NCBI RefSeq assembly: GCF_001618955.1
Contig: NZ_LVYV01000005.1
Coordinates: 1 to 64,000, forward strand
Length of the DNA stretch: 64,000 nucleotides
Direction of reading: 5' to 3'
Origin: Tardiphaga robiniae
GTDB taxonomy: Bacteria; Pseudomonadota; Alphaproteobacteria; Rhizobiales; Xanthobacteraceae
In this document: piece after piece, positions 1 through 8,961 of the stretch
Layout: every line of letters begins with the position of its first letter
How positions within the stretch are numbered: position 1 is the first letter of the stretch
Made by a program: the position numbers and the translations under genes
Notes under the pieces: model-generated
Told to the model about the DNA's origin: nothing
Databases searched by the model: none
The model's input: the letters and a program-made list of their open reading frames with translations, nothing else

Positions 1-575
1 TAAGGTTTATATTCCCCTTCGTCCTGCCCCACCGAGAGGGGCGATCGCGATCGTCACGTTCGCGGGGTGGGATGCGGTGGACGCCGGAGATGCGGCGTCA
101 CGCGGTTCATGGGTGACGGCTGTCTTCGGGCAGGCCGGATCGTCTGTGGTCAGGATACCACTGGGACAGGCGGCACGGTTTGCCTTCGGGTGGCAAAAAC
201 CTGCAGATCACGCGACGGACGACCAGGTCAAAACGCGTTCGGCTTACTCGCTTGAGGCACCCTGTCCCTTCGCCTTGGGACTGTAATTTTGGTGATCGGA
301 TCGTTCGCCATGGCGAAGCGCAAGCAACCGAAAAAACACCGCATGCGGAACGTCGGGCAATCGCTCGGCGCCTCCGAAAGTCCTGATGCATTACCCCATG
401 CGGAAGACCGCATTCGCATCAGGCCCAAGGGTGCAACGGGCACCTGGCGTTCCGCACGCCCTCTCACAAGGGGGCGGGAATGCAAACCACGACGGCGCCC
501 CCGCGCCGCAAACAATGGGGGTGATGACGCATGTCTGAAGAGCAGTGGCTGTTTGATATTTGAAGAAGCTGAGAC
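1..575 (+). repeat. Interspersed intergenic repeat, copy A (5' end may precede the window)
   Basis: No convincing gene lies here; the short frames have no family resemblance. The segment opens with TTTATATTCC at about 6-15, followed by CCCCTTCGTCCTG and GAGGGGCG, and closes with GTGGCTGTTTGATATTTGA at about 546-564. The copy at 43257-43735, read on the minus strand, has the same opening (TTTATATTCC, CCCTTCCGTCCTG, CACGAGGGCG) and the same close (GTGGCTGTTTGACAT), with a different middle. From memory, sequence of this kind recurs between genes in Bradyrhizobium and Rhodopseudomonas and is often mis-annotated as small hypothetical proteins. That recollection was not checked. Confidence 0.6.
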
Positions 576-592
576 GCGCAGGCGGTCGCGAT

Positions 593-779
593 ATCCCTCC
601 CTCAAGCGGCGAAGCCGCGCAGTGGGGAGGGTCGGCCAAACGAGGCGATGCGCAGCATCGACGAAGTCGAGGCCGGGGTGGGGTGCCTCTGCGGGCTCCG
701 AGCTTGCGATACTACCCCCACCCGACCGGCCCTTGGCCGGCCACCCTCCCCACGCAAGCGCGGGGGAGGGAGAAGTCGC
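593..779. repeat. GC-rich palindromic intergenic repeat
   Basis: This block is made of short inverted repeats, for example a CCCTCCC half at its left end, GGCCGG/CCGGCC in the middle and GGGGGAGGG at its right end, plus the GCGGCGAAGCCGC mini-hairpin. It resembles the block at 60790-60985, which has the same order of CCTC-rich end, GAAGC hairpin, CGCAGTGGGAGAGGG and GGGGGAGAGGGG. It lies at the 3' end of the minus-strand gene that follows and may act as a transcription end or a REP-type element. No coding potential was found. Confidence 0.5.
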
Positions 780-785
780 CTCAGC

Positions 786-1640
786 TCACCACTTCAATTC
801 ACGCATCAGCGCTTTCGGTGGATGGCCGAACAGTTCCTTCACTTCCGCGGCGCCCATCTGTTCGATGCCTTCGAAGTCGCCGGCATGGATGCCGCGGGTG
901 ACGAACAGCAGGTCGATGCCATAGGCATGCGCGCCGGCGAGATCGGTGCGCACGGAATCGCCGATTGCCAGCACGCGATCCAGCGCCGTGTCCTTGCCGC
1001 GCCTCGCCTTGGCCAGCGTCATGGCCTGATCGTAGATCGGCCGATGCGGCTTGCCGTAGAAGATCACCTCGCCGCCCATCTCGCGATAGAGTTCAGCGAC
1101 CGCGCCGGCGCAGTAGATCAAGCGGTCACCGCGCTCGACGATGATGTCGGGATTGGCGCATACGAGCGTCAGCTTTCGCGCCAGCGCCTGGCTCATCATG
1201 TCGCGATAGTCGTCGGCGGATTCGGTCTCGTCGTCGAACAATCCGCTGCAGACGATGTAGTCGGCCTGTTCGAGCGGGGTGAGCTTCACATCGAGGCCGC
1301 GATGGATCGAACTGTCGCGGTCCGGTCCGATCAGATACATCGCCTGACCCGGCTGGCCGGCGACGAAATTGCGCGTGAGGTCGCCGGACGAGACGATGGC
1401 GTCATAGGTGTCGTCAGCGACGCCGAGCTTGCGGAGCTGCCGCTGCACGGAGTCGGCGGGGCGCGGCGCATTGGTGATCATGATCACCGTGCCGCCATTG
1501 GCGCGAAACGTATGCAACGCCTCGCAGGCTTCGGGGAACGACTCAAGGCCGTTATGGACGACGCCCCAGATGTCGCTGAGAACGATGTCGACATGTCCGG
1601 TGAGGTCGCGCAAGCGCTCGACGAAACGCAGTGTGGTCAT
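786..1640 (-). CDS. TIGR01459-type HAD hydrolase (NagD-like sugar-phosphate phosphatase)
   Basis: A 284-residue cytoplasmic phosphatase of the haloacid dehalogenase superfamily, NagD-like branch. Motif I is SDIWGVVHNG (residues 22-31), carrying the nucleophile Asp but with Trp in place of the usual second Asp, which is typical of the TIGR01459 group. Motif II is MITNAP (54-59), and motif IV with the metal-binding Asp is AIGDSVRTDLAGA (225-237). The true substrate in this group is not established. It stands alone, 15 bases downstream of the EAL-domain gene on the same strand, so co-transcription is possible. The length fits the family. Confidence 0.88.
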   Translation of the reverse strand: MTTLRFVERLRDLTGHVDIVLSDIWGVVHNGLESFPEACEALHTFRANGGTVIMITNAPRPADSVQRQLRKLGVADDTYDAIVSSGDLTRNFVAGQPGQAMYLIGPDRDSSIHRGLDVKLTPLEQADYIVCSGLFDDETESADDYRDMMSQALARKLTLVCANPDIIVERGDRLIYCAGAVAELYREMGGEVIFYGKPHRPIYDQAMTLAKARRGKDTALDRVLAIGDSVRTDLAGAHAYGIDLLFVTRGIHAGDFEGIEQMGAAEVKELFGHPPKALMRELKW

Positions 1641-1654
1641 GAATTGAGGGCCGA

Positions 1655-3130
1655 TCAGTTCGGGCCGGTGGCGCGGCGCGCCAGCGCGGCATTGCCGGTG
1701 GTGCGCGGCGGCTCAGGCCGCGCAGGCGTGGTTGGGGCGGATCTCGCTAGGCTATTGGGGTCGGTGGGCGCCTTTGCGGGGTCCTTGGCGGAGGGATTTG
1801 GCGCACCGCCATTGGCCGGCGTTTCCGGCCTGAGCGGGCGGGGCGCCGCGAACAGGAAGCCTTGCCCGAACCGGACGTCGAAGTCGAGCAGGTCGACCAC
1901 GGCCCGTTCGCCCTCGATTCGCTCGGCGATCAGATCGATTCCGAACCGGCCGAGCAGGTCGGAGAGATCGGCGGGGTGAATGTCGGAATTCGACGTCTGC
2001 TTGGGGTCGAGCAGGAGTGCTGCCGGTACCTTGATAAAGCGCACGCCGCGATCGGCGAGGTCGCGGGGCTCGATCCGCAAATCCGTGACGTGATCGATGG
2101 AGAAGCGGTAGCCGCGCTGGGCGAGGGCGGCGAGATGCTCGCTTTCGATCGGGCCGAGATTGCGGAACACGTTCTGCTTGAATTCCAGCACGAAGGACGG
2201 CGCCAGCGCGCGGTTGGCTTCGAGGAAGTCGATGCATTGCGCGAAGGTCTCGGCATTCGACAGGGTCGCGCCAGCCATGTTGCAGAACACGCCGACATCC
2301 TTGTTGCGCACCATCAGGCGGCGCAGCACCTGCATGCAGCGCAGCAGCACGATGTGATCGATCTGGCCCATCAGGCCTGCGGCTTCTGCGGGACCGATGA
2401 ACTCATCGGCGGTGATCACCTGATCCTTGTCGTCGCGCAGCCGGGTCATCGCCTCGTAGAAGCGCACCTTGCGCTGCGGCAGCGTGACCATCGGCTGCAG
2501 ATAGATGTCGATACGGTTGTCGGCGATGGCACTCTTCACCATGGCGGTGAACTGCGCATTATCGCGCGCTGGCGCTGCCTCCGGCCTGACGACGATCGCA
2601 GGTGCCGTCGGTGTCACGGTGTCTTCGGCGACCTCGACGGCGAGCGGCACATCGGCAGCGGTCACGGGTTTGACCGGTGGCGATGGCGGCGCGATCGCCG
2701 CAGAAACAGTCGCCGGCGCAGGCATCGCTGTCAGCATGTCTTCGTGGGTGGCGACCGATGTGGCGAGTTGCTTCACCAGCGCACCCAATTCGCCGATCTC
2801 CCCGGCGACGGTCTGGATACGGTCCTGATTGGCTGTGCCGGCGGATGCGATCTTGCTCTCGACCACGGCGAGCCGGCGGCCGAACTCGGCGACCTGCCGG
2901 GCGAGGTCGGCGGTGCCACGCGACAGATCGGTGATCTGGCCAGTGGATTCGGCGCGGTCTTTGATGCGCATCGACACCGCGTTGTAGAGGATCATCACGG
3001 TCAGCGCAGTCAGTGCGACGATGGCCGATTCGTAGCCGCTGATGCCGGCGATCGCATACAGCACCAGGCCAAGCGAGGCTGAGACCAGCACCATGCAAAT
3101 GCCGACAAAAATCGTGGAGATGCGGATCAT
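1655..3130 (-). CDS. Membrane-anchored degenerate EAL-domain protein
   Basis: The N-terminus has two hydrophobic segments (about residues 5-50), followed by a coiled-coil-like region, a Pro/Ala/Val-rich linker and a C-terminal EAL fold from about residue 200. Signature positions are altered: YEAMTR stands where EAL(L)R is expected, LEFKQ replaces the LExTE metal site, and DHVTD replaces DDFGTG, while FIKVP and the late QGFLF are kept. Cyclic-di-GMP hydrolysis is therefore unlikely, and a binding or scaffold role is more plausible. The ATG at 3130 was chosen because it begins the hydrophobic segment directly. A GTG 36 bases upstream, at 3166, is the alternative start. Confidence 0.8.
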   Translation of the reverse strand: MIRISTIFVGICMVLVSASLGLVLYAIAGISGYESAIVALTALTVMILYNAVSMRIKDRAESTGQITDLSRGTADLARQVAEFGRRLAVVESKIASAGTANQDRIQTVAGEIGELGALVKQLATSVATHEDMLTAMPAPATVSAAIAPPSPPVKPVTAADVPLAVEVAEDTVTPTAPAIVVRPEAAPARDNAQFTAMVKSAIADNRIDIYLQPMVTLPQRKVRFYEAMTRLRDDKDQVITADEFIGPAEAAGLMGQIDHIVLLRCMQVLRRLMVRNKDVGVFCNMAGATLSNAETFAQCIDFLEANRALAPSFVLEFKQNVFRNLGPIESEHLAALAQRGYRFSIDHVTDLRIEPRDLADRGVRFIKVPAALLLDPKQTSNSDIHPADLSDLLGRFGIDLIAERIEGERAVVDLLDFDVRFGQGFLFAAPRPLRPETPANGGAPNPSAKDPAKAPTDPNSLARSAPTTPARPEPPRTTGNAALARRATGPN

Positions 3131-3283
3131 AACGCGCGCAACATCCTCACATCCAAACTCCTGCACGGCACGACAAAGGTCCGGCCGCGAGCGCTCCCGG
3201 CGCTAAGTACCCGGCCAACCTTAGCATTATTGTTGATTCGGAAAGCAGGGCTGGGAGAACTTGCCCACCGGTGCTTTTGCACC

Positions 3284-4411
3284 TCAGGCGCTGGCGCGGC
3301 CGAGCGTATCGGCAATGGCGGCGCCACGTGCGCCCATCGGTCGTCCCGGTCCGACGGTGGTATCCACGGCGGTCTGGTGCTCGATCTCGGAATTCAGCTC
3401 GGCCCCGCACAGAACGATGATCGCGGACATCCACATCCACATCATCAGGCCGATGGCGGCGCCGAGCGAGCCGTAAGTAGCGCTGTAATTGCCGAAATTG
3501 GACAGGTACCAGGACAGCAGCGCCGAGCCGGCAAGCCAGAGCAGGGCCGCAGCGAGGGTGCCGATGCTGAGCCATTCCCAGCGCGCGCCGGGGCGGCTCG
3601 GACCGAAGCGGTAGAGGATGCCGAGTGCCAGCACGACCACGAGCAGCAGAAGTGGCCAGCGGGAGAGGCTGATGATCGTCTTGCTGTCGGTGGCGAGACC
3701 GATCCGGTCCAGCGTCAGCGGCAGCGCAACGACGGCGCTCACCATAAGAAGGAGCGCGGCGATGGCACCGGCGGTGAAAGTGAGCGAGAGCATATTGAGC
3801 TTGATGAAGCTGCGCTTCTCGCGCTCGCCATAAACGACATTGAGCGCGTCGATCACGGCCTTCACGCCGGCATTGGCGCTCCACAGCGCCAGCGCAAGGC
3901 CGAACAGGAAGGTGAGGCCGAGCTTGGCCTGCCCATTGGCGAGCACGCGCGCGATCTGATCCTGCACGATCTGGAACGAGCCATCCGGCAGCATCAACGC
4001 CAGCGTCTGCAGATTGTCGGAGATCGTCGAGGCATCGGCGAACAACCCGTAGCAGGAGACCAGCGCAGTGATCGCCGGAAACACGGCGAGCAGGCCGAAG
4101 AATACGACGCCGGCCGCAATCGCCAGCAGCCGGTCCTCATTGATCTGCTCATAGGTGCGCCACAGCACGTCCTTCCAGCCGGTCCATGGAATCTGCAGCG
4201 GACTGGACGAATGGCGGCCGCGGCCGGGCTGAGCGAGTTCGCGGGTGAATGTCTGTGGTGGCGGGACGTCGGTGTCGCCGATCGGTTGCGGCTCATCTGC
4301 CACGGACCTCTCGGTATTGCGTGTCGAGAAAAAGCTCTGCAACGCGAGCACGGCAAAGGTTGTCGCTGCGACAAGCAGCAGACTGTCCGTGTCGGATCGG
4401 CGGACGGCCAT
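3284..4411 (-). CDS. YihY/BrkB family inner-membrane protein
   Basis: A 375-residue polytopic membrane protein of the YihY/virulence factor BrkB family (once called ribonuclease BN). After a short N-terminal hydrophobic stretch and a cytoplasmic linker come the family landmarks: the DRLLAIAAGVVFFGLLAVFP helix near residues 93-112, later YGERE and MWMWMSAIIVLCGAELNSE near the C-terminus. About seven hydrophobic segments are visible. The molecular role of the family is unknown; transport has been suggested. Its start codon shares a base with the stop codon of the holin-like gene upstream, so the two are probably translated together. Confidence 0.87.
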   Translation of the reverse strand: MAVRRSDTDSLLLVAATTFAVLALQSFFSTRNTERSVADEPQPIGDTDVPPPQTFTRELAQPGRGRHSSSPLQIPWTGWKDVLWRTYEQINEDRLLAIAAGVVFFGLLAVFPAITALVSCYGLFADASTISDNLQTLALMLPDGSFQIVQDQIARVLANGQAKLGLTFLFGLALALWSANAGVKAVIDALNVVYGEREKRSFIKLNMLSLTFTAGAIAALLLMVSAVVALPLTLDRIGLATDSKTIISLSRWPLLLLVVVLALGILYRFGPSRPGARWEWLSIGTLAAALLWLAGSALLSWYLSNFGNYSATYGSLGAAIGLMMWMWMSAIIVLCGAELNSEIEHQTAVDTTVGPGRPMGARGAAIADTLGRASA

Positions 4412-5004
4412 CAGGCGTTCGCTTTGCTCGCGGGTCTGCGGACAGGGGCCGGCTGCGCAAGGCTGCGGCGCCGGGCGAAAGCCCAGCCGGCAAGCGTCGC
4501 GGCCAGAACGAGGCCGGCTTTGACGGGGCCATTGTTTGGCAGGGGCTGTGCGGAGCGTGTGCTCGGCCTGAATTCGTTCGGCGCGGGTGCGCGACGCGGT
4601 GCGGCCGATGTGACCTGCTCATGTTTGCCGGGGCTCGCATTGATCGCGACCCGCAAGCGGCTGCCGAGACTGGGAAACTGTTTCGCCGGGCGTTTCAGTC
4701 GGCTCGCAGCGAGGACAGCGAAGAGGGCAGCGAGCACCAGCAGCAATCCGCCGGTTGCGCCAAAGGCCTGAAACAGCCCGTAGCGCAGTTCGACCCAGCG
4801 AAACAGCGCGGCGGCGCCGACCAGCAAGGTGGCAATCAGAAAGATGCCTGCAGCAGCATAAAGTCCGGCAGCGACCGCATAAGAGACCGCGATGCCCTGG
4901 GTCTGCTCACTGCGGTCACGGATATAGGAGGACGTGGCGCGCTTGACCTGATTGAGCTTGAGCGCGAGCCCTGTTCGCACCAGGGCGCTTGCGAGCGGTG
5001 GCAT
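4411..5004 (-). CDS. Holin-superfamily-III-like membrane protein (DUF1469 type)
   Basis: A 197-residue protein with an N-terminal amphipathic part, two strong transmembrane helices (about residues 40-65 and 80-103, the second LLLVLAALFAVLAASRL) and a basic, Pro-rich C-terminal tail. The layout matches chromosomal proteins labelled phage holin family/DUF1469. It is not evidence of a prophage: there are no other phage genes here, and it overlaps the YihY gene by one base as in ordinary chromosomes. The function is unknown; an envelope or stress role is a guess. Confidence 0.68.
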   Translation of the reverse strand: MPPLASALVRTGLALKLNQVKRATSSYIRDRSEQTQGIAVSYAVAAGLYAAAGIFLIATLLVGAAALFRWVELRYGLFQAFGATGGLLLVLAALFAVLAASRLKRPAKQFPSLGSRLRVAINASPGKHEQVTSAAPRRAPAPNEFRPSTRSAQPLPNNGPVKAGLVLAATLAGWAFARRRSLAQPAPVRRPASKANA

Positions 5005-5189
5005 ATTGAAAGCCTCGTTCTGCGCCGGCAGATGTCTGAAATGGTATCGCGGCCGGCATTTGAAATTGAACGGGGAGGCATGACGAAGGTTCCGCCGTGG
5101 CGAACCTTGTGGCGTCGCGCATGGCCAACCTCAAGTGATCGCGGGGCCGAACGCTTGCCGGTTTCTGCCTGCGCTGGTACCACGCCGCT

Positions 5190-6752
5190 ATGAGCGAAAA
5201 GTCTGAAAAGCCCAAAAAACCCCAGAAACTGCGCGCGCGTCTGCCGCGCGGCCTTGGCGACCGCGGACCTGCCGATATCGCCGCGACCCGGCGGATGACC
5301 GACACCATCCGCGAGGTCTATGAGCGCTACGGCTTCGAGCCGGTCGAGACCCCGACCATGGAATTCACCGATGCGCTCGGCAAGTTCCTGCCCGATCAGG
5401 ACCGGCCCAATGAAGGCGTGTTCTCGTTCCAGGACGACGACGAGCAGTGGATCTCGCTGCGCTACGACCTGACGGCGCCGCTGGCGCGCTATGTCGCCGA
5501 ACACTGGGACGCGCTGCCGAAGCCATATCGCAGCTACCGTGCAGGTTACGTCTATCGCAACGAGAAGCCGGGCCCCGGTCGCTTCCGCCAGTTCATGCAG
5601 TTCGACGCCGACACCGTCGGCTCAGGCTCGCCGGCGGCGGATGCCGAAATGTGCATGATGGCGGCCGATGCGATGGAAGCGCTCGGCATTCCGCGTGGCA
5701 GCTATGTGGTGCGCGTCAACAACCGCAAGGTGCTCGATGGGGTGATGGAGAGCATCGGCCTCGGCGGCGACGAGAACGCCGGACGACGCCTCACGGTACT
5801 GCGGGCTATCGACAAGATGGACAAGTTTCCGGTTGATGAGATTGCAAAACTGCTCGGGCCGGGGCGCTGGGACGGCGGCGAGGAAGGCAAGGGTGACTTT
5901 ACGAAGGGCGCAGGTCTTTCAGATCATCAAGCCAGCGTCATTCTGGGATTCTTGAAGACCAGCATTGGTACCGCTGAAATCCGAAGCCGTGGAGGCTTCG
6001 GGAATTTTGCATTCAGTGGCGACTTGCTAGAACTGCTATCGACTTCAGTAACCGGTACTGAAGGTGTCAAAGAGCTCATCGAGATCGCTAATTTGACTTC
6101 TGCGTCCGGATACCAAGATGGCCGGATCCTAATTGATCCCTCAATTGTCCGCGGCCTCGAATACTACACTGGCCCGGTCTATGAAGTTGAACTCACGCTT
6201 GAAGCAAAAGATGAGAAGGGCCGTCCCGTCCGCTTTGGTTCGGTCGGCGGCGGTGGGCGTTACGATGGTCTCGTCTCGCGCTTCCGCGGCGAGCCGGTGC
6301 CGGCGACGGGGTTTTCAATTGGCGTGTCGCGACTGCAAGCGGCACTCGAACTCATTCACAAAGACAAGCCAAAGCCTGTCATCTACGGCCCCGTCGTCGT
6401 CACCGTGTTCGATCGCGACCGCGTCGCCGATTATCAGAAGATGGTCGGGAGCCTGCGCAATGCCGGCATCCGCGCCGAACTCTATCTTGGCAATCCCAAG
6501 AGCATGGGCAACCAGCTGAAATATGCCGACCGGCGCAATTCACCCTGTGTGATCATTCAAGGCTCCGACGAAAAGGCGACCGGCGAAGTGATGCTGAAGG
6601 ATCTGATCCTCGGCGCCGGACTGTCGGATCTGGAAGGGGATCGCGACGCCTATCTGCAGAAGCAGGCAGAGGCGCAGACCAAGATTGCGGAAAACGATCT
6701 CGTGAGCGCGGTCCGCAAGATTCTCGACAAGCACGGCGTGAAATGGAATTAA
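5190..6752 (+). CDS. hisS: Histidine--tRNA ligase
   Basis: A class II aminoacyl-tRNA synthetase that charges tRNA-His. Visible landmarks are RYDLTAP (residues 91-97), motif 2 with [20 protein letters not shown] (117-135), the histidine-binding [11 protein letters not shown] (from about 322) and the glycine-rich [12 protein letters not shown] leading to motif 3 [11 protein letters not shown]-terminal anticodon-binding domain follows (from about 400). The 520 residues are at the long end for the family, with a Lys-rich N-terminus. Bases about 5940-6225 use much more A/T than the rest of the gene although the frame is unbroken, which suggests a recombined segment. It stands alone, divergent from the holin-like gene. 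Confidence 0.96.
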   Translation: MSEKSEKPKKPQKLRARLPRGLGDRGPADIAATRRMTDTIREVYERYGFEPVETPTMEFTDALGKFLPDQDRPNEGVFSFQDDDEQWISLRYDLTAPLARYVAEHWDALPKPYRSYRAGYVYRNEKPGPGRFRQFMQFDADTVGSGSPAADAEMCMMAADAMEALGIPRGSYVVRVNNRKVLDGVMESIGLGGDENAGRRLTVLRAIDKMDKFPVDEIAKLLGPGRWDGGEEGKGDFTKGAGLSDHQASVILGFLKTSIGTAEIRSRGGFGNFAFSGDLLELLSTSVTGTEGVKELIEIANLTSASGYQDGRILIDPSIVRGLEYYTGPVYEVELTLEAKDEKGRPVRFGSVGGGGRYDGLVSRFRGEPVPATGFSIGVSRLQAALELIHKDKPKPVIYGPVVVTVFDRDRVADYQKMVGSLRNAGIRAELYLGNPKSMGNQLKYADRRNSPCVIIQGSDEKATGEVMLKDLILGAGLSDLEGDRDAYLQKQAEAQTKIAENDLVSAVRKILDKHGVKWN

Positions 6753-6791
6753 TCCACGCGCCAACAATTGGTAGAGCAATGGGAGACATCA

Positions 6792-6995
6792 ATGCCTGAG
6801 ATCACGATCAACCTGGCGGCAGGCCGCACCGACGAGCAGAAGAAGGGCATGATGCTCGACATCACCCAGGCGCTGGTGAAGAATCTCGGCGTCACCGCCG
6901 ATGCCGTCGTCATCCAGATCAACGAAGCGCCGCTCAACAACAAGATGAAGGGTGGCCAGACCTTCGTCGAGCGCGCCGCCGCCGCGAAGAAGTAA
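6792..6995 (+). CDS. 4-oxalocrotonate tautomerase family protein
   Basis: A 67-residue enzyme of the tautomerase superfamily. The start at 6792 places Pro directly after Met, and this Pro becomes the N-terminal catalytic base once Met is removed. Arg at position 11 after Met removal (LAAGRTDEQ), a substrate-binding residue in the family, is present. An upstream in-frame ATG would bury the proline and is rejected. GGGAGAC precedes the start as a ribosome site. No aromatic-degradation genes are nearby, so the substrate cannot be stated. It sits 39 bases after hisS and may be co-transcribed. Confidence 0.88.
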   Translation: MPEITINLAAGRTDEQKKGMMLDITQALVKNLGVTADAVVIQINEAPLNNKMKGGQTFVERAAAAKK

Positions 6996-6999
6996 GCGT

Positions 7000-7791
7000 C
7001 TATCCAAACACTGCGATATTCTGACGGCTGGCCATGATGGGCCGGCCGTTTCGATTCCACAGCGTCATCGCCTGGCTGGAATAACCGCCGGCGATCTGCT
7101 CGGCGACATTGCGGATCAGCCACCAGCCGTCATCGGTGGTGATCTCGTCGGTGAGCATGTCGATCGACCAGGTCATCGTGCTGATCGGCGAGGGCGTTGT
7201 GGATCGAACGGAAGCTGCCGGCGGCGGCGCGTCGGCCAAGGCCAGCAACGCCACCAGCGACGGCTGGATGCCGGGCTCGCAGTGGCGCAGCCACAGCATC
7301 ATCTGCGGATCTTCGCTGCCGCTGAACGGCATCGAGCCCCCCATATGCCGGCCTTCGATATGCTCCAGGAAACGCAGCGTCGGCGGCGCACGGCGAAAGA
7401 AGTCCGGGCAATGCTCCGGTGCTTTCAGTTCCGGCGTCCCGGTCTCCACATGGGCAAAAGCCGATTCACGCGCGGCGCCGAAGCAGAACATGGCGCGGGT
7501 CGCGAGGCCTGCTTCGCCGACAAGATCGACGCTGGCGAACAGTGTCGATTTGCCCTTGCGCAGAACGCTGGCGCGCAACTGCAATGGACCGGGGGCCGGG
7601 CCGACGAAGGCGATCTGCGCCGAGCGAAGCGGCGGCACGGCGCCGAATTCATTGAGTGCAGCCTGCATGCACAGTGCCGCGGCCAGACCGCCATAGATGG
7701 TACGGCCCTGTAGCCAGTCGTCGCTGACGCTGACGGCCCAGCCGTCGCCGGAGCGGGTCATGGACGACATCAGTGCGGTGAATTCAGTCAT
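7000..7791 (-). CDS. TesB-like acyl-CoA thioesterase (double hotdog)
   Basis: A 263-residue protein with two hotdog halves. The N-terminal half has WLQGRTIYGGLAAALCMQA (residues 26-44), matching the GGxxAA helix of TesB-like thioesterases, and LRSAQIAFVGPAPGPL; the C-terminal half has DDGWWLIRNVAEQIAGGYSS (near 220-240), the counterpart of the catalytic half. It probably hydrolyses acyl-CoA thioesters in the cytoplasm; chain length is unknown. It is convergent with the tautomerase gene and separated from it by only four bases. Confidence 0.83.
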   Translation of the reverse strand: MTEFTALMSSMTRSGDGWAVSVSDDWLQGRTIYGGLAAALCMQAALNEFGAVPPLRSAQIAFVGPAPGPLQLRASVLRKGKSTLFASVDLVGEAGLATRAMFCFGAARESAFAHVETGTPELKAPEHCPDFFRRAPPTLRFLEHIEGRHMGGSMPFSGSEDPQMMLWLRHCEPGIQPSLVALLALADAPPPAASVRSTTPSPISTMTWSIDMLTDEITTDDGWWLIRNVAEQIAGGYSSQAMTLWNRNGRPIMASRQNIAVFG

Positions 7792-7907
7792 GGAGCTGCC
7801 CTTTGGAGTTTCCTGTCGCCGGCGTTGCGCACGCCATTGGGATGATTACCATCATCTATAGCGGAGAACGCAGCGGTGGAAAACATCGAGTCAGCGGGCC
7901 TGCGGCT

Positions 7908-8453
7908 CTATTGCGGCCGGTGCATGCCCTTCATCTTCTCCATGTCCTTGACATTCATCTTCATGCCGCCGGGCATCATGATGTCGCCGGGCTTCTGGTC
8001 CGGCTTGCAGGCGCCGAGCCATTTGGCTTCCAGCTGCGTGGTGCTGTCGCCAGTATTGGCCTTGGCGCCGCCCGAATTCTGCGAGGTGATCTTCATCGTA
8101 TAGGCAGAGTTGAAATCGCCGGTGATCTCGGCATGCGACGTGCTTGTGGTGCCGCCGATATTGCAGACCGAATCCGTGACATAGCCTGTCGCGGTCTTCT
8201 TCATCTCGTTCTTCGAACACATGTCCTTCGCCATCGGCGAGAAGGTCGTGTTCATGGACTTGTCGGTGGACTCATCAGTGCAGTGCTGCATCGTCATGCC
8301 GGGCATCCCGGCGCTGCCCTGCATCTTCATTTCCCAGAGCCCGGCCTTGCGTGCTGGCAACTCGATGGGATCGGCGATAGCGGGTACTGCCCACAACATC
8401 GCAGTGGCGCTCAAAACGGAAATATTCAACAATGAAACATAGCGTCGCATCAT
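7908..8453 (-). CDS. DUF3617-type exported protein
   Basis: About 181 residues with an N-terminal signal peptide (MMRRYVSLL, hydrophobic core, cleavage near AIADP). The mature part has GLWEMKMQ near its start, several cysteines (HCTDES, MCSKNEM, SVCNIGG, LGACKPDQ) and a Met/Lys-rich end. This is the pattern of DUF3617 periplasmic proteins, whose function is unknown. The start at 8453 follows GGAGAG on the minus strand; a second Met follows at once. An upstream frame to 8627 has no signal sequence and overlaps the next gene, so it is rejected. Confidence 0.78.
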   Translation of the reverse strand: MMRRYVSLLNISVLSATAMLWAVPAIADPIELPARKAGLWEMKMQGSAGMPGMTMQHCTDESTDKSMNTTFSPMAKDMCSKNEMKKTATGYVTDSVCNIGGTTSTSHAEITGDFNSAYTMKITSQNSGGAKANTGDSTTQLEAKWLGACKPDQKPGDIMMPGGMKMNVKDMEKMKGMHRPQ

Positions 8454-8500
8454 GCCTGGTTCTCTCCAAGCCGATGAGACGCTGTGTCGCGTAAAAAGGT

Positions 8501-8806
8501 TCAGTAGCGAACGCGGAGCGGCCGATCCGAGGCGCCATAAGGCACCCAGCGGCAGGCGAACGAGACGTAGGCGCCATATTCCTGCGGTGCGCTCAGGAAT
8601 TTCACGACCTTGCCGTAACGCGCGCAATGGTCGATCGCCAGGGCGCGAATATCGGTCTGGCTGATCAGGGATGTGGAGATGATACCGCCGGTGTCATTGC
8701 CCTTGAATGGCGGCACCCAGTCGGCCTTGGCCGCGCTGCTCATGATCGCACCGCTCAGACCTGCAGCCAAAATCGCCAACCGAATCATTCGCATCACCGT
8801 CTCCAT
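8501..8806 (-). CDS. Small exported hypothetical protein
   Basis: About 101 residues with a clear signal peptide (MRMIRLAILAAGLSG, cleavage near AKADW). The mature protein has only two cysteines (DHCARYG and FACRWV), probably disulfide-bonded in the periplasm, and ends LRVRY. I recognise no family. The start at 8806 was chosen because it opens the signal sequence; a downstream ATG at 8794 is also possible. It lies about 50 bases upstream of the DUF3617 gene on the same strand, so the pair may be one transcript. Confidence 0.6.
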   Translation of the reverse strand: METVMRMIRLAILAAGLSGAIMSSAAKADWVPPFKGNDTGGIISTSLISQTDIRALAIDHCARYGKVVKFLSAPQEYGAYVSFACRWVPYGASDRPLRVRY

Positions 8807-8961
8807 CGTCGTTATGGGCACCTTAGAGGGCATCGGCGACGCTGAAAAGAACGCCGTCAAGGTTCTGACGGAGTTGTGCGCCGGGTGTGGCCGCGATGCA
8901 CTTGACCCTGCACGGGCTTCGCGGCACGTTCCGGGAACAATCATCAGACGGCGGATTCCCC

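Noticed and set aside
289-924. 211-codon frame in the intergenic repeat
   Set aside because: It runs across repeat copy A, the palindromic block and the end of a real gene; no family resemblance.
648-1979. 443-codon plus-strand frame over the HAD and EAL genes
   Set aside because: It is a shadow of two real minus-strand genes and begins inside a repeat.
4411-5004. Prophage suggested by the holin-like gene
   Set aside because: No other phage genes nearby; holin-superfamily III proteins are common chromosomal genes.
5190-6752. Insertion or intein in hisS
   Set aside because: The A/T-rich stretch keeps normal motifs and length; it is replaced sequence, not added sequence.
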